6,276 bases of DNA from assembly GCA_031383745.1 (NCBI GenBank), contig JANMZX010000292.1, positions 1 through 6,276 of the forward strand, read 5' to 3'. Below the pieces are notes generated by a model. It had not been told where the DNA came from. It ran no database searches and saw nothing but the letters and a program-made list of their open reading frames with translations. The translations under genes were made by a program, and so were the position numbers. The DNA comes from CAISIP01 sp031383745. Its GTDB lineage: Bacteria > Pseudomonadota > Gammaproteobacteria > Burkholderiales > Burkholderiaceae_C. This document shows positions 1-4,938 of this stretch, in pieces; position 1 is the first letter of the stretch; the number at the start of each line of letters is the position of its first letter.

Positions 1-251
1 ATGTCGGAGGTCTTGGAAGCAACTTCCTTGACCATCTGCGCGCCCATGTTCTGGAGCTTGTCCTTGAGTTCGATTTCCTTGGCCACGGACACACCGTCCT
101 TGGTCACGGTGGGGGCGCCGAACGAGCGCTCCAGCACCACATTGCGGCCCTTGGGGCCCAGGGTCACCTTCACTGCGTTGGCCAGGATGTTCACACCCTC
201 GACCATGCGTGCGCGGGCTTCGCCGCCGAAAACTACGTCTTTTGCTGCCAT
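1..251 (-). CDS. groEL: Chaperonin GroEL, N-terminal part (runs off the window)
   Basis: Large subunit of the cytosolic GroEL/GroES chaperonin, which encloses unfolded proteins and refolds them using ATP. Only the first 83 residues are present; the usual length is about 540-550. The protein begins MAAKDVVFGGEARARM and carries the nucleotide-binding TLGPKGRNVVL stretch (residues 30-40) and the ATPase loop VTKDGVSVAKEIEL with Asp52. It then matches the family through GAQMVKEVASK. The ATG at 249-251 is preceded by GGAG (259-262) with 7 nt spacing, which fixes the start. It lies 39 bp downstream of groES in the same direction, so the two are almost certainly one operon under the CIRCE promoter at 674-728. 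Nothing unusual is visible in the part shown. Confidence 0.98.
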   Translation of the reverse strand, partial: MAAKDVVFGGEARARMVEGVNILANAVKVTLGPKGRNVVLERSFGAPTVTKDGVSVAKEIELKDKLQNMGAQMVKEVASKTSD

Positions 252-290
252 TTGATTACTCCGGATTCAGTTAATTGGTGAACGGTGGGA

Positions 291-581
291 TTACTTCTCG
301 ACGACTGCGAACAGGTCGTCTTCCTTCATCACCAGCAGTTCGTCGCCATCGACCTTGACGGTCTGGCCGCTGTACTTGCCGAACAACACGCGGTCGCCGA
401 CCTTGACAGCCATCGGGCTGATGTCGCCCTTGTCGTTCTTCTTGCCCGGGCCCACGGCCAGGACTTCACCTTGATCCGGCTTTTCGGCTGCGCTGTCGGG
501 GATGACGATGCCAGAGGCAGTCTTGGTTTCGTTTTCCACGCGTTTGACGATCACACGGTCGTGCAGAGGGCGAAGTTTCAT
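291..581 (-). CDS. groES: Co-chaperonin GroES
   Basis: The 10-kDa co-chaperonin that caps the GroEL ring as a heptamer and closes the folding chamber. It is full length at 96 residues. It begins MKLRPLHDRVIVKRVE, which is the family signature. The mobile loop that contacts GroEL is residues 17-32 (ENETKTASGIVIPDSA), including the hydrophobic GIVIP contact. The rest of the beta-barrel follows, with EVLAVGPGKK, VKVGDRVLFGKYSG and the C-terminal ELLVMKEDDLFAVVEK. The ATG at 579-581 has a strong AAGGAG site (587-592) 5 nt upstream. It is the first gene of the groES-groEL operon. Its leader is long (about 110 nt from the predicted transcription start) and holds CIRCE and a terminator-like hairpin. 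Confidence 0.99.
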   Translation of the reverse strand: MKLRPLHDRVIVKRVENETKTASGIVIPDSAAEKPDQGEVLAVGPGKKNDKGDISPMAVKVGDRVLFGKYSGQTVKVDGDELLVMKEDDLFAVVEK

Positions 582-617
582 TGGATCTCCTTGATGTTTG
601 AAACAGGGTTGATAATC

Positions 618-647
618 AAAAAGGCACCAACCTGTATAAGTTGGCGC
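618..647 (-). terminator. Terminator-like hairpin in the groES leader (possible attenuator)
   Basis: Read on the minus strand, GCGCCAAC (647-640), an 8-nt loop and GTTGGTGC (631-624) form an 8-bp stem with one G-U pair. C and five T residues (622-618) follow directly. This is the layout of an intrinsic terminator, and it is oriented to act on the groES transcript between promoter and start codon. The G-U pair is possible only in the minus-strand RNA. The stem is modest in strength. It could be a weak terminator or attenuator, a processing or stability element, or chance. Confidence 0.4.
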
Positions 648-673
648 TCATTAACTTGAGGCGACTTGTGGTG

Positions 674-700
674 CTAGCACTCATCACCTACGAGTGCTAA
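674..700 (-). promoter_or_regulatory. CIRCE operator (HrcA binding site)
   Basis: On the minus strand the sequence is TTAGCACTC-N9-GAGTGCTAG, matching the CIRCE consensus TTAGCACTC-N9-GAGTGCTAA at 17 of 18 arm bases; only the last base differs. CIRCE is the operator of HrcA, a repressor that loses activity when GroEL is occupied by unfolded protein, so chaperonin supply is autoregulated. The site starts at the edge of the predicted -10 element and covers the expected transcription start, as expected for repression by blocking polymerase. Confidence 0.95.
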
Positions 701-728
701 TGATAAGGGGTTTTGTAGAGTTATCAAG
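700..728 (-). promoter_or_regulatory. groESL promoter, overlapping sigma-70-like and sigma-32-like elements
   Basis: Read on the minus strand, TTGATA (727-722), 16 nt and TATCAT (705-700) resemble a sigma-70 promoter (5/6 and 5/6 matches). The same bases also give CTTGATA (728-722), 11 nt and CCCCTTAT (710-703), close to the sigma-32 heat-shock pattern CTTGAAA / CCCCATNT. Transcription would begin near 692-694, inside CIRCE. Dual sigma-32 plus HrcA control of groESL is known in betaproteobacteria. Which sigma factor is used cannot be settled from sequence. Confidence 0.65.
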
Positions 729-876
729 GTCATGCCCACAAAAAATCGTCGGCCGGGGTGCTTGCTGTCAGCAGCATCGAACCGGAAAATCAAGGAATAC
801 ATGACCCGGCAGCGACCCTCCATGGCAGCCCCACGCGGCTGCGTCACCCCGGTGCGGCCCCGCAGAGACGGCGTCC
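729..876. other. Intergenic region between divergent groESL and MFS genes
   Basis: This stretch separates the groESL promoter from the transporter start. I see no gene with family-like content and no strong promoter for the transporter. The best candidate is TTGCTG (762-767) with GAAAAT (785-790) at 17 nt spacing, which is weak. The region just before the transporter ATG has only a poor ribosome binding site (AGAGACGG, 862-869). Confidence 0.4.
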
Positions 877-2106
877 ATGCATCCTGACTCCAGGAGCCTT
901 TGGCGCGGACCGCGCTGGACATTGGCCGCGCTGCTCTCGCTGCTTGGCATGGTCGGGCCGTTTTCGGTCGACACATATCTGCCGGCATTTGCCGGCATTG
1001 CGCTGTCGCTGGACGCCTCGCCGGTGCAGATGCAGCAGACCCTGTCGGCCTACCTGTTCGGTTTTGCCTTCATGAGCCTGTTTCACGGCGCGATATCGGA
1101 CAGCTTCGGGCGCCGGCCGGTGGTGTTGTGGGGTGTGGCGGTGTTCACGCTGGCGTCGGTTGGGTGCGCGCTGTCGCAGAGCATCGGGCAGCTGATCTTG
1201 TTCCGGGTGCTGCAGGGGCTGTCCACCGGGGCTGGCATCGTGGTGTCGCGCACCGTGGTGCGCGACATGTTCGAACCCTCGCAGGCCCAGAAGGTGATGA
1301 GCCAGATCACGATCTTCTTTGGCATTGCGCCGGCGATCGCGCCCATGATCGGCGGCTGGTTGTTCGTGCTGGCAGGCTGGCACAGCATCTTCTGGTTTCT
1401 GGCCGGTGTGGGTGTGGTGCTGTGGCTGGCCAACTTCCGGTTCCTGCCCGAGACCCTGCATGTGACGCAACGCCAGCCGTTCAATGCCCGCAACCTGCTG
1501 CGCGGCTACTGGCAGTTGGGGCTGGACCCGCGCTTCCTGTTGCTGGCGCTGGCCAGCGGTGTGCCGTTCAATGGCAGCTTCCTGTATGTGCTGTCGGCGC
1601 CGGCCTTCCTGGGCGAGCACCTGAAACTGGCTCCGACGCAGTACTTCTGGTTCTTCGTGCTGAGCATCGGCGGCATCATGTGTGGCGCCTGGCTCAGCGG
1701 GCGGCTGGCCGGCCACATGTCGCCGCAGCGGCAGATCCGCCACGGCTTCGTGATCATGTTCGGCAGTGCGCTGGTGAACGTGCTGGCCAACTGGCTGTTC
1801 CAGGCGCATGTGTCCTGGGCCCTGCTGCCGCTGGGTGTGTTCACCTTCGGCTGGGCGCTGATGGTGCCGGTGGTGACCCTGCTGGTGCTGGACCTGCATC
1901 CGGCGCGGCGCGGCATGGCGTCGTCGCTGCAGATGTTCGTCGGCTCGATGGCCAATGGCCTCGTGGCCGGGGTGATTGCGCCACTGGTCATGCACTCCAC
2001 GCTGGGCCTGGCCGCGGCGTCGATGGGCATGATGTGCATCGGGCTGGTGGCGTGGATGGTGGTGCGCCGCCGCTGGCCGACGATCGGGCGCGCGAGCGTG
2101 GCCTGA
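877..2106 (+). CDS. Bcr/CflA-type MFS multidrug exporter (DHA1 family)
   Basis: Inner-membrane major facilitator transporter, 409 residues with about 12 hydrophobic segments, typical of the proton-driven drug:H+ antiporter 1 (Bcr/CflA) group that exports drugs such as bicyclomycin, chloramphenicol or sulfonamides. Visible motifs are VDTYLPAF in helix 1 (residues 31-38; the Bcr group has an acidic residue and YLPA here), motif A GAISDSFGRRP (71-81), the RVLQG motif B region (110-114) running into SRTVVRDM (124-131), and the antiporter-type helix 5 motif APAIAPMIGGWL (151-162). A charged loop near 190-215 fits the central cytoplasmic loop, and the C-terminal tail is basic (RRRWPTIGR). The true substrate cannot be read from sequence. 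The start at 877 gives a full first helix, although its ribosome binding site is weak. It probably shares a transcript with the small membrane protein 47 bp downstream. Confidence 0.88.
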   Translation: MHPDSRSLWRGPRWTLAALLSLLGMVGPFSVDTYLPAFAGIALSLDASPVQMQQTLSAYLFGFAFMSLFHGAISDSFGRRPVVLWGVAVFTLASVGCALSQSIGQLILFRVLQGLSTGAGIVVSRTVVRDMFEPSQAQKVMSQITIFFGIAPAIAPMIGGWLFVLAGWHSIFWFLAGVGVVLWLANFRFLPETLHVTQRQPFNARNLLRGYWQLGLDPRFLLLALASGVPFNGSFLYVLSAPAFLGEHLKLAPTQYFWFFVLSIGGIMCGAWLSGRLAGHMSPQRQIRHGFVIMFGSALVNVLANWLFQAHVSWALLPLGVFTFGWALMVPVVTLLVLDLHPARRGMASSLQMFVGSMANGLVAGVIAPLVMHSTLGLAAASMGMMCIGLVAWMVVRRRWPTIGRASVA

Positions 2107-2127
2107 GCGGGCGTTTGTGCGCCCGTT
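2106..2127 (+). other. Intercistronic hairpin at the MFS stop codon
   Basis: AGCGGGCG (2106-2113), loop TTTGTG and CGCCCGTT (2120-2127) form an 8-bp stem with one G-U pair, beginning at the last base of the transporter stop codon. No T-run follows, so a full intrinsic terminator is unlikely. It could stabilise the upstream message or lower expression of the downstream gene. Confidence 0.4.
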
Positions 2128-2153
2128 CCCCAACAACAAGAAAGGTTCAACAC

Positions 2154-2570
2154 ATGGATACCAAGGCAGCGCTGCAACAGGAATGGCGCACCCTGCAGGA
2201 CAACCACGAGCGGTATGAGGGCGCCAGCCTGTGCATCAAGCTGGTGGCCGTGGTGCTGGTGGGGGCGGGGGTCGCGGTCGGGCTGGAGTGGTGGTTCCTG
2301 GGCTTGCTGGTGCTGGTGTTGTGGCTGCAGGAGGGCGTCTTCAAGACCTGCCAGTCCCGGCTGGGCGAGCGGCTGCTGCAGATCGAAGGTCTGATGCAGC
2401 AGGATGCCCCGCCGCCCGGCTCGGTGTTCCTGCTGCATACCGGGTGGCTGGCCCGGCGTGGGGGTACGGCGGACCTGCTGGCGGAATACGCTGCCAGTGC
2501 GGTGCGGCCCACGGTGGCGTTTCCGTATGCCGTGCTGTTGCTGATCCTGCTGTTGCTGGCGCTGGGCTGA
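2154..2570 (+). CDS. Small predicted membrane protein, function unknown
   Basis: 138 residues; I do not recognise a family. Residues 1-25 are a charged, probably helical cytoplasmic segment (QQEWRTLQDNHERYEGA). Two closely spaced hydrophobic segments follow at about 28-44 and 46-61. A soluble stretch (62-120) contains RLGERLLQIEGLMQQD, the proline run APPPGS and a WLARRGGTADLL segment. A third hydrophobic helix (121-137) ends the protein. The frame is open far upstream, but that part overlaps the transporter in another frame. The ATG at 2154 has AAAGG (2141-2145) 8 nt before it and gives a sensible membrane protein, so I chose it. It follows the MFS gene by 47 bp in the same direction and may be co-transcribed. 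A role linked to the transporter is only a guess from position. Confidence 0.75.
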   Translation: MDTKAALQQEWRTLQDNHERYEGASLCIKLVAVVLVGAGVAVGLEWWFLGLLVLVLWLQEGVFKTCQSRLGERLLQIEGLMQQDAPPPGSVFLLHTGWLARRGGTADLLAEYAASAVRPTVAFPYAVLLLILLLLALG

Positions 2571-2575
2571 TACGG

Positions 2576-2597
2576 CGGCCGGCGGCGCTGCCGGCCG
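2576..2597 (+). terminator. GC-rich hairpin after the small membrane protein gene
   Basis: CGGCCGGC (2576-2583), loop GGCGCT and GCCGGCCG (2590-2597) form a perfect 8-bp all-G/C stem 5 bp after the stop codon and 63 bp before imuA. No T-run follows, so it is not a classical intrinsic terminator. It may still end or pause the upstream transcript, or protect its 3' end, and so insulate the SOS operon from read-through. Confidence 0.45.
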
Positions 2598-2611
2598 GTA
2601 AACGAAAGGCC

Positions 2612-2640
2612 TGCACAGCGGGCGCAGATCGGAATATACT
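2612..2640 (+). promoter_or_regulatory. Predicted imuAB promoter
   Basis: TATACT (2635-2640) matches the sigma-70 -10 element at 5 of 6 bases. It sits 17 nt after TGCACA (2612-2617), a weak -35 with 4 of 6 matches. The -10 element overlaps the left arm of the LexA box, so bound LexA would block polymerase. Transcription would begin near 2646-2648, leaving a very short leader before imuA. Confidence 0.5.
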
Positions 2641-2657
2641 GGTATTTTATCCAGTAT
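2636..2657 (+). promoter_or_regulatory. LexA (SOS) box upstream of imuA
   Basis: The sequence ATACTG-N10-CAGTAT contains the CTG-N10-CAG core of the gamma/betaproteobacterial LexA box (core 2639-2654), with a T/A-rich spacer (9 of 10 non-core positions except the terminal G and C are A or T, apart from those ends). The flanks extend the symmetry to 6 bp on each side. It ends 3 bp before the first possible imuA ATG. LexA repression with induction after RecA-activated LexA cleavage is established for imu cassettes. The match and its location make this assignment strong. Confidence 0.93.
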
Positions 2658-2660
2658 TTT

Positions 2661-3437
2661 ATGCCTGTCGATCTGCCCATGTCCGCCCTTCCTGTTCCCG
2701 TTGCCGTGCACGGCGCCGTCTGGCGTGCCGACGAACTGGCGCGCCCGGCAGGTGCGGTGCTGGCCACGGGCCACCCCCTGCTCGACGCCCAGTTGCCCGG
2801 CAGCGGCTGGCCCGTCGGCGCCCTGGTGGAAATCCTGCAGGCCCAAAGCGGCCAGAACGAATGGCGCCTGCTGTTGCCCGCGCTGGCCCGTGCCCCGGCC
2901 GGGCCGGTGGTACTGGTGGGGGCGCCGCACATGCCGTTCGGGCCGGGGCTGTCGGCCCAGGGCCTGGCCACCGAGCGCCTGTTGTGGATCACCGTGGCCC
3001 AGCCGGCCCCGCGCATGTGGGCCTGCGAGCAGGCGCTGCGCTGCGCCGATGTGACCGCCGTGCTGGCCTGGCTGCCGCAGGCCCGGGCCGACCAGTTGCG
3101 CCGCCTGCAGATGGCCGCTAGCGAACACGCCAAGCTGCTGTTCGTGATGCGCCCGGCCCGGGCCCAGGCCGAGTCGTCCCCGGCGGTGTTGCGGGTGTCG
3201 CTGGCGGTGCAGGCCGACAACGATGCGCTGCATATCGAGATCCTCAAGCGGCGCGGGCCGCCGGCGCTGCAGCCGCTGGTCATGCCCGCCCGCCAGGGCC
3301 GCATGGCGGCGCTGCTCGCACGTGGTGGCGGGCGGGCAGGGCGCGGTCCCGCGCCGGAGGTGTCCGCAGTGGCGCCGCCCGGGCTGTCGATGCAGGAGCC
3401 GCCCCATGTACTGGATCGCGTTACAGCCCCAGCCTGA
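2661..3437 (+). CDS. imuA: ImuA, SOS mutagenesis accessory protein (RecA/SulA-like)
   Basis: Accessory factor of SOS-induced mutagenic translesion synthesis, acting with ImuB and normally DnaE2 at stalled replication forks. It has 258 residues and a RecA-like layout: GHPLLDAQLPGSGWPVGALVEIL (residues 37-59; here shown in part as LPGSGWPVGALVEI) resembles the RecA stretch leading into the P-loop. The following residues are QAQSGQNEW, so a working Walker A lysine is absent. PVVLVGAPHMPFGPGL (82-97), LLWITV (107-112) and KLLFVMRP (157-164) look like the remaining core strands. The last 40 residues are rich in Gly, Arg and Pro and probably disordered. ATGs at 2661 and 2679 are both possible; neither has a clear ribosome binding site, and the predicted leader is only about 14-32 nt. 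Its 3' end overlaps imuB by 32 bp. The LexA box lies directly upstream. Confidence 0.88.
   Translation: MPVDLPMSALPVPVAVHGAVWRADELARPAGAVLATGHPLLDAQLPGSGWPVGALVEILQAQSGQNEWRLLLPALARAPAGPVVLVGAPHMPFGPGLSAQGLATERLLWITVAQPAPRMWACEQALRCADVTAVLAWLPQARADQLRRLQMAASEHAKLLFVMRPARAQAESSPAVLRVSLAVQADNDALHIEILKRRGPPALQPLVMPARQGRMAALLARGGGRAGRGPAPEVSAVAPPGLSMQEPPHVLDRVTAPA
3394..3398 (+). promoter_or_regulatory. Ribosome binding site deciding the imuB start
   Basis: AGGAG lies 7 nt before the ATG at 3406, inside the imuA coding sequence. The imuB frame stays open upstream to 3223, but this site and the MYWIAL beginning, typical of ImuB N-termini, favour 3406. The overlap with imuA suggests translational coupling. 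Confidence 0.8.
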
Positions 3438-4842
3438 GGCAGAAGGCGCGCCTGCGCCCGACGCCAGCAACGCAAGCAGCAGCGCGCAGGTGGCCGAACC
3501 CGCCAGCGTGCGTGACGACGCACTCACCGCCCTGGGCTGGTGGGCGCTGCAGTTCACACCTCGGGTGGCGCAAATCGGGCAGGCGGTGCTGCTCGAGGTG
3601 TCCGCCAGCGAGCGCCTGTTCGGTGGGCGTCAGCCGCTGCTCGACCATCTGTTCCAGGCCGCGTGCCCGGTGCAGCCGCTGCGCTCGGCGCATGCGCCGA
3701 CCTCCCTGCTGGCGCTGGCCTATCTGCAGGTGGACGCTGCCGACGCGTATCCGGCACCTGACCTGCTGCCACTGGCCACACTGGCGGAGGCACAGCCGCA
3801 TCTGGCCACCCTGGAGCGCATCGGCTGCCGGCGCTGGGGCGATCTGCGTGCGCTGCCGCGGGGTGGCGTGGTGCGGCGTTTTGGCGCGCCGCTGCTCGAC
3901 GCGCTGGACCGGGCCTATGGCCTGAAGCCTGAGGTCTATCCCTGGTTGCTGCTGCCCGAGGTGTTCGACCTGCCGCTGGAACTGTCGGCACAGGTCGAGA
4001 CCGCACCCGCGCTGCTGTTCGCCGCGCGGCGCATGCTGGCGCAATTGCAGGTGTGGCTGCAGGCGCGCCAGCGCGGCATCCTGGCGCTGGAACTGGGCTG
4101 GGAGATGGACGCGCGGCGCAACACCGCCACCCACGGCAGCCTGGTGGTGCGCACCGCCGAGCCCACGCTGGACATGGGCCACCTGCAGCGCCTGCTCGGC
4201 GAGCACCTGGACCACACCACGCTGCCGGCGCCGGTGTTGTACCTGCGCATGCGCTCCATCGAGACCGCGCCCCTGGCCGGGGCCAGCGCCAGCCTGCTGC
4301 CCGATGAGCTGCGCAGTGGCGACAGCCTGCACCAGTTGCTGGAGCGCCTGAGCGCGCGCCTGGGGCCGGAGCAGGTGCTGCGCGCGGTACCCTGCGCCGA
4401 CCATCGGCCCGAGTGCATGCAGGCCTGGGTGCCGGCATCGCAGGGCAGGCCGGTCACCCCATCCGCGGCAAGCGGCAAGCCTGCCGGGGCCGGCAAACGC
4501 CACAAGACCAAGGACGCCGCCAACGCCGTTCCCGCATGCGCCGACCTCTACCCCACCTGGCTGCTCGCCACGCCCCTCAAGCTGGCTGTGCGCCAGGACC
4601 GCCCGCTGTACCAGGGTCCGCTGACATTGCTGGTGGGGCCACAGCGGCTGGAGGCGGGCTGGTGGGGTGCCGCCAGCCCGGCGAAAACCGTGGTCACGCT
4701 GCGCGACTACTTCCTGGCGCGCAGCGCGCAGGCGGGCTTGTTGTGGATCTACCGCGAGCGCTTGCCAGTGGACAGACAGTTGGCAGACCCGGCGGCGGAG
4801 CGGTCTGGCAGCCATTGGTATCTGCAGGGGCTGTTCGGGTGA
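3406..4842 (+). CDS. imuB: ImuB, catalytically inactive Y-family polymerase homologue
   Basis: Y-family polymerase-like protein thought to bridge the sliding clamp, ImuA and DnaE2 in SOS mutagenesis. It has 478 residues. It starts MYWIALQPQP, where active Y-family enzymes carry their first catalytic Asp; no acidic residue is present there. The second catalytic region reads LLEVSASERLFGG (62-74), without the SxDE pair. A helix-hairpin-helix stretch follows (LATLERIGCRRWGDLRALP, 133-151, then RRFG, 157-160), then a little-finger-like region (about 185-330) with DHRPE (332-336), a basic, low-complexity linker (about 343-375), and the ImuB-type C-terminus GPQRLEAGWW, LRDYFLARS, LLWIYR and WYLQGLFG. 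Only about 40 residues precede the TALGWWALQFTPRV block, where many ImuB proteins have roughly twice that. No confident internal clamp-binding motif is visible. No dnaE2 follows; the next gene is convergent. Confidence 0.9.
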   Translation: MYWIALQPQPEAEGAPAPDASNASSSAQVAEPASVRDDALTALGWWALQFTPRVAQIGQAVLLEVSASERLFGGRQPLLDHLFQAACPVQPLRSAHAPTSLLALAYLQVDAADAYPAPDLLPLATLAEAQPHLATLERIGCRRWGDLRALPRGGVVRRFGAPLLDALDRAYGLKPEVYPWLLLPEVFDLPLELSAQVETAPALLFAARRMLAQLQVWLQARQRGILALELGWEMDARRNTATHGSLVVRTAEPTLDMGHLQRLLGEHLDHTTLPAPVLYLRMRSIETAPLAGASASLLPDELRSGDSLHQLLERLSARLGPEQVLRAVPCADHRPECMQAWVPASQGRPVTPSAASGKPAGAGKRHKTKDAANAVPACADLYPTWLLATPLKLAVRQDRPLYQGPLTLLVGPQRLEAGWWGAASPAKTVVTLRDYFLARSAQAGLLWIYRERLPVDRQLADPAAERSGSHWYLQGLFG

Positions 4843-4938
4843 TGCGCCAATCTGCGCTGACGGGCAAAACATTCGATTCGAGCAAGGCGGGTTGTGGTTT
4901 CACGACCTGCGGTCTGGCCGCGAGAAGCTCCCAGACTC
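4843..4938. other. Convergent intergenic gap between imuB and the cyclase gene
   Basis: This is where dnaE2 would begin in a standard imuA-imuB-dnaE2 cassette. An ATG overlaps the imuB stop (4841-4843), but its frame reads MRQSALTGKTFDSSKAG and continues without any resemblance to a polymerase start. I see no clear intrinsic terminator; GCGG-N5-CCGC near 4909-4921 is too short to count. Confidence 0.5.

Noticed and set aside
609..619. Palindrome TTGATAATCAA in the groES leader
   Set aside because: A perfect small inverted repeat, but short, A/T-rich and partly shared with the T-run of the hairpin. No known regulator can be assigned.
285..659. Plus-strand frame antisense to groES
   Set aside because: groES is unmistakable on the other strand, and this frame also runs through its leader and hairpin.
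844..2139. Long minus-strand frame antisense to the MFS exporter
   Set aside because: Rich in His, Gln and Arg without domain motifs. This is expected opposite a G/C-biased membrane protein gene.
1506..3557. 683-codon minus-strand frame spanning several plus-strand genes
   Set aside because: It crosses the MFS, orphan, imuA and imuB genes and intergenic regulatory sites, and has low-complexity composition. Not a gene.
4819..4839. QGLFG at the ImuB C-terminus as a beta-clamp binding motif
   Set aside because: It only loosely resembles QL(S/D)LF, and the WYLxGLFG ending is a general ImuB feature. I cannot claim clamp binding from it.
3421..4872. 483-codon minus-strand frame opposite imuB
   Set aside because: Gln/Ala/Arg/His-rich antisense shadow of a recognised gene, with no motif.
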